The notes under the pieces: generated by a model | Databases searched by the model: none | What the model saw: only the letters and a program-made list of their open reading frames with translations | Told to the model about the DNA's origin: nothing | In this document: positions 25,572 to 38,790 of the stretch, in pieces | Layout of the letters: each line of letters opens with the position of its first letter | Position numbering within the stretch: position 1 is the stretch's first letter | From: Membranipora membranacea | Lineage: Eukaryota; Bryozoa; Gymnolaemata; Cheilostomatida; Membraniporidae | DNA length: 64,000 bases | Direction: 5' to 3' | Assembly: GCA_914767715.1 (NCBI GenBank) | Contig: OU612072.1 | Location: 14,446,001-14,510,000 of the forward strand | Translations under genes and position numbers: made by a program

Positions 25572-25578
25572 TATAAAA
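25572..25578 (+). promoter_or_regulatory. TATA box of cysteine-rich peptide gene A
   Basis: TATAAAA within GGTATAAAACA. The same string stands at 56585 before paralogue B, and the next 39 bases align without a gap, ending in CATCAGCAAT here and CATCAGTAAT there. Transcription would start about 30 bases downstream, near 25600-25608. Confidence 0.75.
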
Positions 25579-25599
25579 CATGATGCTGGGGATAACAGC

Positions 25600-27370
25600 A
25601 TCACAAACCATCAGCAATATACAACCGCTGCACAGATCAAACAACAGGTTAGTAACATTTCCATGAGAAGGGTGATCAAACTAACAGATATTTTAGTTAT
25701 ATTCATCTGAGTAGATCGCAACAATGCTATGAGAAGAAGAAAAAATTTGCATTCATGAAGTAAAGCTTTGAAAGATCAGAGGTGATTCTCCTGCTGAAAA
25801 TAAGAGCCCAAGGACAGGCTGATTGGGCAACTAGTACTAAAACTGATCAAAGTAAAGCCTCACTTACCATCCCTTGTTTTTGGGATATGATCTCATAAAA
25901 TTACATTTGGCTTACAAGTCTACGTTTAGAAACTTTGGATCATTTGGTTTTAACGAAATTTGATGAAACCAGTTGCAGTTAAACCATAGCCCATGACATC
26001 AAAGATATTATTCCGTGCAAAAACATAGAGGCATATTTACCAACAATCTGAGACTGTAAAAAACTTGGCCGAAGTTTGATTGAAAACCCTGATGTGACCA
26101 GGACTCAAATATTGAAACGACCAACTTCAACCCCACATTACTCAGCGTCTGACTGTCCTAGACGGGCATTTTTGTGCTCGTTTTAATGCGTACAGGTTTG
26201 AGAAACTTTTTCTGATGACAGGGCCCAGATAACTGCTTGATCCAAATATTGCAACCAACCGTATTATAAACCTGTTGGTTGGTTTTTAAGATTTTGTTTT
26301 TATTTTGCAGATTTATCATTTAAACATGAGAGGCTTATCCATCACTTTCCTTGTGGTCATGCTTATAGCCATTGCTACCAATATCAAACCTGGTAAGTTA
26401 TTACTGAAGTCGACTACTGGGTGTAAGAATTACCAACCCACTGACATTAAAACCTTGCAATGAGAGGATCTTCTTTTTAATGATAAGGATTCTACTCTAG
26501 TTTTGAGAAAAAAAGGTCATGATTGGACAGTACCATAAATATAGGTGGACTTTTTGATAACTTGTGCATCCATCTTATTGGGACAATAACATCGACAGAA
26601 AAGCACCGATTGGTGTTTGAATGCAAGTTGAATAGCAAACCAAGACAAGCTTACAATTCGCACTGCACCATTGCAACTGTTTTGCTTACAAATCGACCAA
26701 ACCATAATCTCAATCTTTAATCATTCCATTTTTTCTCAAACATAACAATGAGAGGTTAAAGGGCAACCAGAGTTTCAAACAACTTGACATTGATTAATAT
26801 CAGATTGTACCTTTAGCATAGGGTAAAACACAAAATCTAATTCGGATGATTATTCAGCCAGTATTCTTGTGAAACGTTTCATCAATCAGGTACTCAAACT
26901 CAGCTAAAATAGAATACCACAGAGCAGTTTCCTGTCCCTGTTATTATTTAGCCTGTGCTCTCTCATCATTACAGCAATGTCTTGGAACCTCCCCTAAGCT
27001 GAAGTGTTACCCAGCTTAGAGTCAGCAACTACTTTGAGTTATGCATTGCGTAATGCACAAAGCTGATTCTGCCTAGCACATTATTCACTACCCATTGATC
27101 CATTGCTGCGACACCGTGCTTGCCCTTTAAGGTGCCTCAATGCCAAAATTGTGCAAATGTGATCTTCTCTTGCTCTTTTATCTTTACAGTGGTAGCATGT
27201 GACCTGGAGTGGTGCAGGGAAACTTGCCATTATGGGAACCAAGGCGGTGGACGATGCGTGAACGGAAGCTGTAAATGCCAAGGATAAAGTAATGTCTCTC
27301 AAAGTATAAATGTATTCCCTGTACATGCTATTTCATAGCGGCTAACCAACAATAAAAACTTTATAAAATT
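25600..27370 (+). CDS. Small secreted six-cysteine CSalpha-beta-type peptide A (defensin/toxin-like), 54 aa
   Basis: Three exons. A non-coding first exon ends at 25647 (AACAACAG|GTTAGT). Exon 2 (26311-26392) holds 15 bases of leader, the ATG at 26326 and a 22-residue hydrophobic signal segment, ending in a phase-1 donor. Exon 3 (27190-27287) encodes the mature part and the stop. A polyadenylation signal AATAAA lies at 27351. The cysteine pattern is C-x4-C-x3-C-x9-C-x4-C-x1-C, with a GGRCVNGSCKC-type end. This matches the CSalpha-beta fold signature (CxxxC plus CxC) shared by invertebrate defensins and short scorpion potassium-channel toxins. The product should be secreted; antimicrobial or channel-blocking action cannot be told apart from sequence. 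Mature charge is near neutral. A paralogue with identical exon structure and phase lies at 56.6 kb. Confidence 0.85.
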
Positions 27371-28402
27371 CACACAAAAAATAATTTGAAACTGCAATAT
27401 TGTTTTCTTGGTGCTCTGTTGGCCAATTAGATTTGTTGTTTTAATTTCTGTCTGTGTGTCAGCACAGAAACCAGATATAGATGTTTCTTGCACTTGGTTG
27501 TATCGCATGAAGTGTTTCTCTATACTGCAGGCAAATGGTGAAATTAATTATTACAACTTGGTACAGTAATTCACAAAATTTGACCCAAAAGTAATAATAT
27601 CGCAACATGATATTCTGGAGCTTTTGTGATTAGATTTGTACCAACAAGTAAAATAACAAGCTTCAATCGGAGAGTTTGTCTCAAACTGCTTCAATTTGTC
27701 GGAGGATAATTATATAGTCAGCTACTGGAGTTGCCCTTTCATAGTTGATGAGGAGGTGACTCAAAATTCTTATTGTTGTTCCGACCCTAACAGTAATGAT
27801 GTGTGACATTATGGAAATTATCACTAACGATTTTAAATATGTGTGCCTCTCCACCATGTGATGCTTGGTCAATGGTCAATATCTAATTTGTCTAGAGGGC
27901 TGTCAAAACTCAAGTAGCTGAATTCAATATAAAACTAAATGGGGTGCATATTGCATTATATTGTGTCAACTTATTGCAACTCTTCACTTAATACAACTGC
28001 CCTTTAGATGGCTGCCTAGTTTATTTAATATAAGCAAAGACAGCAAAGGTCAGAGTGGACTTTTTTTTGCGGGAACTCTACTGTTTTGGTCGACAGCAGC
28101 CAAAATTGTTCTGCGATATCTATGTCAAATTATGCAAATCAATGTTGTTAAGCAAAATATTTATGCAGAAATAAAGATCTGTACTAGCATGATTGATAAG
28201 AAATGATTAAAATCTGGTCAAAATAAACTTTTTTGCACTATTTTAAGCACAAAATTTAATGGGAACTGTGTTCTTAGAGTTCTCTCTAAATATTTCTTTG
28301 TGGGAAATCCGTTGCCACCAGTTCCCACCAGTTCCCACTCATTTCTAACACTGAGAGACGTGTTCTGGTCTGAGAATAAGAGAAGTCAAAGAAAGTGCCC
28401 TG
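27371..28402. other. No recognised gene
   Basis: Short ORFs only, none with motifs. Confidence 0.4.
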
Positions 28403-28410
28403 TAATCACT

Positions 28411-28627
28411 CAGGCCCGTAGCTCTAGTGGAGGCACTGCCTCACATAGATAGCTGGATACAGTGGCCTAAAACACTATAATTGTATAATCATATCAGAAT
28501 TAGCTCCTCGAGGATCACCATTTGTCTAAAATTGATTGGGAAGTAGCTGACATCACCTCTCCTGGTGATGATTCGCACTTGGCTCAGACTTTTGCCTCCC
28601 CTGTCTCTTTTTTTAAACTGCGGCCTG
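28411..28627. mobile_element. MITE of the CAGGCCCGTAG family
   Basis: Ends are CAGGCCCGTAG and the complement of CAGGCCGCAGTTT. Flanks are TAATCACT (28403-28410) and TAATCACA (28628-28635), a 7/8 match. Related copies lie at 56263-56500, 56899-57126 and 57394-57649. All share an inner GTGGCCTAAAACACT-like string and a TTTTGCCTCCCC-like string near one end. Confidence 0.75.
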
Positions 28628-29112
28628 TAATCACATCAGCTGGTAACAACCAGGTCAAATATGTTCATCAAAATAAAATCTAGCCAAGATAATGTTCTAA
28701 AAATGTGCGGACAGGAAACAGTTACAGTCAAGGCTGAGACCAAGAAATCAGAGATATAGATTTGTAATGTACAGGTCGAAGGAAATACAAGAAATTCTAC
28801 CACCAATTAATATTAAGCCGAAACTAACACACATTGCCACTGACAATTGTCTCGTTGCCGCGGAAGTTCTAAGACTATCACCAAAGAGCTTTTTATCAAT
28901 TAGTGATATATGAGATGTTCGATGAGTGTTCGATGTATGTTTCCTATGTCACAATACTGCTGCTCTGGGTGACAGGCTAGATGAGACTTTCTGTATCACT
29001 GTTGAAATGATACTTACTGTGTGACTGTCGCAATGGTACTGATATGCTTGACGGCCTAGATGCTACTGTCGTCATTTCTAACTGCAGCATATATACTTAT
29101 TACACTTAGTAC

Positions 29113-29521
29113 TAGCGCTGTCACGATATTTTTTTTGGCTGGTGATGCCTCGATTCTGAATTTGGCATCAATTTTCCAAATTTCAATTTTTCGATTTTAC
29201 ACCTTCGATTTCAACCAACCCTTGTCCCGATTTCGATTTTCGATTTCTCCTTTTCGGTATTTTCGATTTTAGGTATCGATATAAGGTTTCAATGATGTTC
29301 ACGAGTTTTAGCAAGATTAGCAATGAGTTGAAGTGTGATAAGGTATTGTGTGAATGAAAAGAGGAATCGTAATAACCATATATCTACCATAGTAACCGGG
29401 TCATCCGTGACACATAAACTGATGCTGTGCAATCGACTTCAGCTGTCACCTTATTAAAACCCGATTATGAGGTGTTATCGATTAGGTATAACTCCATATG
29501 AATTGTATCGTGACAGCACTA
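29113..29521. mobile_element. MITE with TAGCGCTGTCACGATA ends
   Basis: The element starts TAGCGCTGTCACGATA and ends TATCGTGACAGCACTA, giving 16-bp terminal inverted repeats with one mismatch. Flanks CTTAGTAC (29105-29112) and CTTAGTTC (29522-29529) match at 7 of 8 bases. The interior is rich in TTTCGATTTT-like strings and has no coding capacity. Confidence 0.8.
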
Positions 29522-29720
29522 CTTAGTTCACTTATTACACGTGTCAAAGTTTTGGTAGGCAGTTTCACTTTGATGATATCAGTGTTGTATGAATGGCATT
29601 GAAGATGATGGTAAGTTGTAGGTTGGCTTCAATTGTTCTGAAGTACAGGTCATTATATATTTAAAGGGGGTGGGGAAGCACAGGATTTTACCTAGTGGCA
29701 AACATGCTCTGTAATCTTGA

Positions 29721-31350
<1,630 letters not shown>

Positions 31351-31356
31351 CCACAG

Positions 31357-34300
31357 AAACGTGTAAAGTGGAAGTGAAATCAGCGGAAAATCTGTCTTTG
31401 GAAGAGTGCACAAGCTTGGTAGTAGAGTGATGTCGAGCCAAAGTATTAGTGAGTAATTGCTAAGTGCTAATTTTGCTAGTTTTCTTTCTTTGATATTTTG
31501 AAAGAGCTTGTTGGCTTGTCATTGAAACATATTATGACTGTGCAGAAATTTCCTTAACATCAGATGGCATGTTCTAAAGCATAATATTTATCCAAATTTG
31601 GCATGGAAAGTTTATAGTCGTACATAACTAAATAGCAAATCTGCAAAATGTCAATTCGGTAGCAGAAAGTTTGGTAACAAGCTTTGTGCCCCCCCCCCCC
31701 CTATCCACTTCAAAATAGAAACACAAAACTGTCCTTTAACCCTGGATTGGTTTGAGATATTGTTTAGTTTGTAATGCATACAGCCAAGTTTTATTAGGAT
31801 AAGTAATTTACATCAATTCTATATATTTCAGCAGAAATTGGTAACATTTTGGGCCAGATAGAGAGCATTCATATATGCAGACAGAAGACTGAGAATGAAA
31901 AATCAATTCCAGGTAATCAGCTTGAAAATTGAAGGTGGCTTCCCTTTTTGATCTCTGTACCATTGAATCATGTGAATATAAAATGTAAAAGCAAACCACT
32001 ATTTTGATAACTGAAATTAACAAAATACCTTATGTATCCTAGTTAGAGAAGATGATGACCTTATTATCAAATGTTTACACAGCACACAATTGGGTGATGG
32101 TGAAATCAAGATTGGATCACTTGCATTGTAAATTCATTATTTTTTCCTTTTTATGGATGAGCTTTGTATTTTTGATTGCGTTGTCTGACTGTTATGTGCC
32201 TCAATCTACCTTTGTCACATGGCCACTATAACGTGGCCGTGTGACAAGGGATAGTCGCAAACTCCTAGAGTTTATTACAACAATGCAGTTACTGCAGAAA
32301 TTGCATCATCAGGTTATAAATTTAAGCATCTTCATTATGTAGGAATTGTGGACCACATCATAAAGGATTTGATTCATCCAAGTCTTCGAGCAGCAAATAT
32401 TCCTGTTGTTGAAGTGACACATGCTGGCAGCCAACAGGAATACACCGCACTACCTGGCTCTGATTATGATCTTCAGTTTGCGATCAACATGACTAATTTG
32501 TACCCAAAGCCAAAGCTGGTCGACTCAGTAGCAAGGGGTTGGAAGATTATTGAGGGAGGTCCAGCAGATCTTCTCAGTAGTCAAGGATACCTTTCAAATG
32601 AAAAGGTTTGTTGCAAGGATACTATCTTGCCTCTGAAATTTTCTGAGTTTTCATAAATTGCCTGCATATCTTGGCTTGAACACACTATGATGTCACGCAT
32701 CATTGTCCGTAGCCCGTAACAATTGCAGAGTACAACAGTAATCCATAATGCACTGATGAACACACTGCGACGTATACAGCCGTAGTAGGTTTTGTTTACA
32801 AACACAATGCATCTTAACTGTAACTCCTTGTTCTAACCAATCAAATGCTTTGTTGTGAAAGGTCAATTTAAGCTGTGGTTTTTAATTGACCAATGACACT
32901 CGGACGCGTACATAGTTCAACTATCCGGAGCAGATCTGATCATTTATCCCCATTCCGGATGGCTAATGAATTACACTCTCAGCAAAAAGGGTACATATGA
33001 GGGTCAAAAGGGTACAGCATGCGTACCTTAGGGGTACACATGCAACATATCTAAATAGGTACCCTTAGGGTGCGTAAGCGCACCCTTTACATTTGTACCC
33101 CTAGGGTCCACAATAAGTACCCTTTATAAAGCCCATATGTACCCTTTGTGTATCATTTGTACCCCATATTGTGGTAGCGATACGTATTGATACCCAATAG
33201 GTGCCCGTTAAATTCAAATAGTATAAACTATCACCTTCATTGCTCAACAAAGTTTCCTATGGACTGAACATTCCAGGGAATCCTCTTCAATTTATTGAGA
33301 ACTACTACAATAATATATTTGGTTTTCACATCAAAGTATTCTTATGCCATCAGGTTCGGCAAAAGATAAGGAGTGCCATTGATAGTGAACTGACTCGGTA
33401 TAACGGGACGTATTCAGGTTCAAATATCCGGCTGAGGCGTGCTGATGGGATAGGACCTTCTGTTGTGCTGCTTGGAGAATGGAAATCGGAGACATTTGCA
33501 ATCGATGTCGTCGCAACAGTAAGAGAAACTGATCTCCAAAACCCAAGGTGACAGAAACCAGCTATATTAATTTGTTCGGCCATACAAAACTCAGATTGAA
33601 TGTTTTGCAGAAACTTGTTTCGTGTCACAGCATCAACTTAATAACAATCTAGATAAGACACCATTTACATGCACTGAATCGTGGTTGAGGTTGTGACATA
33701 GAATTATGTAGCAGCAGCAATTGTGCTTTCATTGATGTGCTGTCCACAACACAGGTTTTGTTTTTGATAACTCGGTCCATTTCAATCGAATTGTGACTTC
33801 TAAATTATTTTATACTAAGCACCCTTTTGTGATTTGATGTTGCCTTATTTCCAATAAAAATTTATATCAAAGATGGAGCCCGATTCCAATCCAGCATTAA
33901 TTATAGAGTCTCAGTAGCTCATATATCGGGGTTTACTTGCGTGGGGAGTAAAAAAATGGACAAAAAATCTCTTATTGCGACTTACTTTCACCAATTTGCT
34001 ATGCTCAGTTCTACATCCTAATAACTTTTGATACTCAAGGTAATTACATAGAGCTTAGCATGTCTAGTCAAGACAGGCCTACATCAAGCCATATTTAATA
34101 GCGTAAATCATGATGATTAATGATCTATTTATTTATAATTCACTAGAAAATCACACTATGATGCAGTACACCTGCTGTGACACACATTGTGGCACTGTAG
34201 TTTAACTAAAAACAGAACCCGTGATAAGAATTAGTAGTCAAAATCATTGTTTTCCTACACATTTTCATATCTAATTGACTTAAGAAAAAAAAAATTAGCT

Positions 34301-35843
34301 TTCAAAATTTCATCATCAGAGTCAAATATAGTTGAGGGATATGTAGCTATAAAGAATTTCATAAACAATAACTATTTACTGAGAATAATTACTAAATGTA
34401 AATAAGTCATTATTGATTGATAGGGCGTTGTTTATGAGTCTAGCACTCCTGATGTCAAATCCTTCCTTATCAACGTAAACAAAACTTTCTGACATATTTG
34501 CCAGCAAATGGAGCACATACCTACTAAATCAGAATTGGGTTATCTATCAACCTGGACGGTGATGGGAGAAAATGAATCTGAACCGGATTTTGCCTGATTA
34601 TCTAAAGCAGGCTAATCTGATTGAAACTGATTGAGTCATCAATATAAAACTTTTTACATGGACTAAAAGTCAATGTTAACACTGTTGCTATAGACCAAGC
34701 TTGGTCCATTTGCCTGCATTTGGAGTTGCTCGCGATCCACTGGTCACGCCGCAGGCAAAGGGACCAAGAATTAACTACCATTTTGTGATAACTGTCCCCT
34801 CCAAGGTTGACATTAGGTGGATGTTTGATTTTTTATCAGGAGATGTGTTACAGACTATCAATTAACATGGAAACAAGTATTAGGATTCAAAACTTGCAAT
34901 TCTTTTTCGAAATTTTATAAGCTGAGACCACAACAAAATGTATAACCCTTCCTCTTGATGCTATTACACAATTTTTGAAGTTGTCTTCATTTGTCTATAA
35001 CACAACTTTTTTACCTCTCAAATTATCTGATATAATTGTATTAACAATTAGAAACAGCCATTTCAAATGTTAAAATCAGTACAATGTCCGTCATATTTGT
35101 GCTTTCTGATTCTTGTGAGCGATAATGGCGAACAATAATTTACACACCCTTCTAATTGAGCTTGATGAATTATTAAAATTGGGAGCAGCTCAATAAGTCA
35201 ATTGCTGCGTCTATCAGGACAATCCGAATGGGTGGTAGTTACTTCTTGATCCCTTTGCCTGCGGCGTGACCAATGGAAAGGAGCAACTGGGATGCAGGCA
35301 TGGGATTAAGCTTGATCTTCCGCTGCTACTACAGAATTCAGTGTTATAACGTCACCCATTTAATAAATGCTCCGGTGCTGATAATCAATACAGTGTTATT
35401 TTTAGGTTTATTACTGAGTCACAAGTATCTAGTTAATAGAGCTTTTCTTTCCTGTCTGACTGTCGTCCAACACATAAACACACTGTTATGTATTGTTTTT
35501 TTTTAGTGGATTTAGCTTGTTTGCAAGACAAATCACAGTACCTGATAGGTGCATACCGAATGGAGATGAGGGATGTTTGTGGCGCTGTTCTAAAGGTCCC
35601 ATGGCAGCTGACAAGATGGATGAATTCAATCTAACTCAGGCTGGGAAGTGAGCTATGTTAAAACTATAATTAATCATGTGCCTTTTTTGCAATGTCGAAA
35701 AGTAGCCATCATACTCAGTTAAAAATTGCCTCTCCTAATGAATTGGGTCCATGGATCTTTCACTCTTAAGCATTGAGGCATAACATTATAACTTCACCAT
35801 CACCTTTTTCGATGATGAAATATACTTTATATATATAAATATA

Positions 35844-35879
<36 letters not shown>

Positions 35880-36421
35880 TATATTATATTCACTTTACAC
35901 TGTGTTGACAGGCGTAAATTAACTCTGCTAAAGACTATCAAAGTGATCAAAAAACATCAAAGTCAGCTTGCAATGTTTCCGACAGCTTTCTACAAGAATA
36001 TACTATTCTATCTGAGCGATGAAAAACATCATGACAACCAGTGGACCAGCAAGAAACAGTTTGCTCTCAGGTATACTACAATGTGCATATCAAGGTAGCA
36101 TAACCTCATTGAGAAGTTCAGAGAGAATCTCGATAAAATGATAGTAAAATCATTTTCTGAAACCAGTGTCAATGAGAGAAACTTGCTGTCAAATACTATT
36201 AATGTACTGTGTGATTGTCTGTCTTAAGGTTCATGGATATGGTCAGGATGGTGAGAGACGCGGTGAGAAAAGGTGAACTGCTAAACTACTTTGACCGAGA
36301 GGTGAACACACTTTACTGGCATTCTGCCAACAAGTCGGCTGCAATGACAAATCTGGAAAACTATCTCAATGGCATAGTAGACACAGGAGACTACGTGAAG
36401 CTTTTGAGTTGCGTTGGATAA
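31357..36421 (+). CDS. cGAS-like receptor / Mab-21 domain nucleotidyltransferase, 349 aa
   Basis: Coding exons are 31430-31448, 31832-31912, 32343-32605, 33354-33547, 35507-35647, 35912-36070 and 36229-36421. They total 1050 bases, and every junction keeps phase, ending at a TAA. The first exon also carries 5' UTR from a CAG acceptor at 31356. The catalytic signature of Mab-21/cGAS enzymes is present: GS at residues 62-63, then SDYDLQF with D74 and D76, and a third aspartate at D172 in GPSVVLLGEWKSETFAIDVV. The C-terminal half has the LWR...K spine, LAMFPTAFYKNILF and a helical GELLNYF...N end typical of the domain. With all three aspartates the enzyme is probably active, making a cyclic dinucleotide or similar signal from ATP/GTP after nucleic-acid sensing (known for cGAS and animal cGLRs; inferred here). 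The HxxxxxCC zinc ribbon of vertebrate cGAS is not evident. A polyadenylation-like AATAAA lies near 36762. A non-immune Mab-21-like role is the alternative. Confidence 0.88.
32985..33190. repeat. GGGTAC/GTACCC-rich repeat in intron 3 of the cGAS-like gene
   Basis: About ten copies of GGGTAC or its complement within 200 bases, including a palindromic core GGTACCCTTAGGGTGCGTAA with the following GCGCACCC. The left edge reads ACACTCTCAGCAAAAAGGGT, as in some widespread animal MITEs. Exact ends are unclear. Confidence 0.6.
34690..35320. mobile_element. Foldback-type inverted repeat in intron 4 of the cGAS-like gene
   Basis: A stretch at about 34695-34790 containing CACTGGTCACGCCGCAGGCA and the reverse complement at about 35225-35320 (containing TGCCTGCGGCGTGACCAATG) form arms of about 95 bases around a spacer of about 430. 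The spacer has no ORF of note. Target duplications could not be assigned. Confidence 0.7.
35829..35884. repeat. AT microsatellite in an intron
   Basis: A run of TA dinucleotides just before the exon at 35912. Confidence 0.9.
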
Positions 36422-36429
36422 CCATCTCT

Positions 36430-37260
36430 TAACTGAGAGATTACTCCTGAAAAACACAACATCTTTCAAAGGGACCAACCTATCCCGCTTCATTATTATT
36501 ACACACATTTAAAAAGAAATAGACGAGACAGTAAATATTATTTTTTTAATGCATTTCACAACTTTGAAGACCATTTGTAAAGATTGACAATCACAGGCGT
36601 GCACAGAAAAAATTGCACATATTATTTGTTCCTTCAATTTTTCTTTACCACTGCTGTTTTTAGTTTTGCACTCATATATCAATATCATATCAAATTGGCC
36701 TACTTAGTTTCACAGTGCCTTCTTAAACACACTGCTGATTATAAAATTTTTGCTGTCTCTGGAATAAACACCTGGACATGATAGGCAAAATCACAAAATG
36801 TACCACTGAAAGACAATAGATTATAAATAACGGAAATTCCCATTCGAAGGGACGACTATAATAGTTGAGATTGTAGTCGCTCTCAAATGTGTGGTTGATA
36901 GGTTTTGCCCTTGATTCACAGGACATGTCCCGCTTTTACATTTTATGTAAAACCTCGCGAGATTGGACTTTTGTTAAACCAACCAATGTATCAGTTCACG
37001 AATTTGAGTGAAAGGGTGGAAGATTTGCCTTTTGAAATCCGTTGATATGTGGCCAAATAATTTGACCCAATGCTTGCAGTATGTGAAATCCTGCCTACTT
37101 TTGAATGTAAATATATTATTAATTCTTCCACAAGAAGGGATTTTAAAATTATTATTTTTGGAAGACAGTGTTTGCCAGTTTTTCAGTCCATACAACAAAT
37201 GCAAACATTGTAAAACCTGTCATATCTATACCCTTTTTTTATTCAACTTGAATGGAATTT
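36430..37260. other. 3' flank of the cGAS-like gene; nothing else recognised
   Basis: Contains the probable 3' UTR and polyadenylation signal; no other coding feature is seen. Confidence 0.4.
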
Positions 37261-37264
37261 GGGA

Positions 37265-37432
37265 CTCCTTACACAAACTCCCTGCTCAAGCCACCAGCTA
37301 CCCAACTTTCCAAATATTCCTCTGTGGTGGCGGCTTGATACCTGCCCGCACCAAAAAAGTAAAAAACTTGCTCCAGCAGTCTTAGGCGAGTCATGTAGTT
37401 TGGTGGCTTGAGCAGGGAGTTTGTGTAAGGAG
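37265..37432. mobile_element. Short MITE-like hairpin with perfect 31-bp inverted ends
   Basis: Positions 37265-37295 (CTCCTTACACAAACTCCCTG and following CTCAAGCCACC) are the exact reverse complement of 37402-37432. Identity over 31 bases suggests a young element. No flanking duplication is clear. Similar strings (CCCTGCTCAAACC, CTCCCTGGTTT) appear near 55300, 49340 and 37545. Confidence 0.75.
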
Positions 37433-37591
37433 GCCTGAACTTCCTGGTTTGAGCAAGGGGTCTAACTCCCTGTTTTGAGAATGATAAATATTTTGCAGTT
37501 AGGAAGATGTCTACACACAGATTATTCGTTTCCCAAGCTCCCTGGTTTCATATCTATCTTACCTCAGTTCTTACCTCAGGTGAGGTGGTTG

Positions 37592-38420
37592 CTACATCAG
37601 GGTTGATGAATCCAGCAATGTGTTTCTCTTAAGTCCACATTCGTTCCAGGTCATCAACAGTGTGTCACCAACAGGAAGCGGAATGATATCTAGGGGGTAC
37701 AAGTAGGGAGCTGGAAAGGTATTCCAGTCCTTGGCAGTCTTCATAAAGAAGGACCGCTGATGGTGTTGGATTTTGACATGGGCGATCAGGTACTGATGAC
37801 CATGTCTGCGAGAAAGATGGTGTGTTGCAGGTTGGATCTGTTTGGTGATGGTATCAGTGTCTGCGTAGTGCATTTCCCGGAATAGTTTCAGCCTTCTTTC
37901 CTTGCGTCTCTCTCCTAGCTACTCCCATCCAAGACGGTGTACTAATCCGGTGACACTTGTCTTCCTATCACTCCTTCTGATACCGCACACAAAACCTTGC
38001 CGCTCTCCTTTGTACAGCTTCTAGGGAAGTTTCCTGGGTTGATGTTAGTGAGTCCCAGGAGCAGCAAGCATACTCAAGCACTGGCCTGACCAGCTGTTTG
38101 TATGCCGGCAATTTGACTTCTTCATTGGTAGTGGTCACATTTCTTCTGATGATTCCTAGTGTGTTATTTGCCTTGGTAGCGATGTCAGGTATGTGTTTGT
38201 TCCAGCGCAACTTTGAGTCCATGGTTACTCCAAGATACTTGACTTCAGTCCTTGGTATTTTCATGTCATGCAGGCCGAGAGAATGTTGTGGTGGTTTAGT
38301 TTTCCTGGTGAATGATATGTGTTGGCACTTGGCAGGGTGGGATTCCATATCCCAGGTTTTCTCCCAACCCTCCAGGGTCTTGAGTTTGGCCTGAAGTTTA
38401 TCGCTGTTGTTTTCGGTATT
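37592..38420 (-). pseudogene. LINE reverse-transcriptase C-terminal fragment
   Basis: On the minus strand the sequence reads KLQAKLKTLEGWEKTW, then YLGVTMDSKLRWNKHI and VRPVLEYACCSWDSLTS, the thumb and downstream region of jockey/CR1-group LINE polymerases. It continues after a frame change near 37970 into RRLKLFREMHYADTD and a DWNTFPA-type tail. The catalytic part is missing, as expected for a 5'-truncated copy. Confidence 0.85.
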
Positions 38421-38580
38421 ATAGAGGATTGGCTATAATAAACAAGATAATTGATAAATGAGGTAGCATTGAAATAAGAGCTCTTAATATCACAGCAAGC
38501 ATTAAATGACAAATGATGGGATATTGAAATGAGAGCTTCAAATATCTCAATATGCGCTACACACAGTTTGATTTGTTGCT

Positions 38581-38790
38581 ATGATGTATTCAAGTTGCTT
38601 GGGTAAGAGCGCGGATAAGAGCGCGGGTGAGAGCGCGGGTGAGAGCGCGGGTGAGAGCGCGGGTGAGAGCGCGGGTGAGAGCGCGGGTGAGAGCGCGGGT
38701 GAGAGCGCGGGTGAGAGCGAGGGTGAGAGCGCGGGTGAGAGCGCGGACTGCTGATCACTAGGTCACTGGTTCGAGTCTGGGTGTAGGCAA
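38581..38790 (+). repeat. tRNA-like sequence with a 12-bp array expanded in its D-arm region
   Basis: CAAGTTGCTTGGGTAAGAGC resembles the D arm of a tRNA. The unit GGGTAAGAGCGC/GGGTGAGAGCGC then repeats 12 times (38601-38744). It is followed by a CTGAT-containing anticodon-like part and a B box GGTTCGAGTC at 38768-38777. The array is nearly uniform, with one unit changed to GAGCGAGG. Confidence 0.65.

Noticed and set aside
31357-31430. Treating the frame starting in the exon at 31357 (reading TCKVEVKSAENLSLEE) as an extra peptide gene
   Set aside because: It stops at 31430 without a signal segment or cysteine pattern; the phase-consistent ATG at 31430 for the cGAS-like gene makes this 5' UTR.
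34140-34660. CRISPR-like or other bacterial features
   Set aside because: No direct repeat-spacer arrays, operons or ribosome binding sites occur; the window is plainly eukaryotic.
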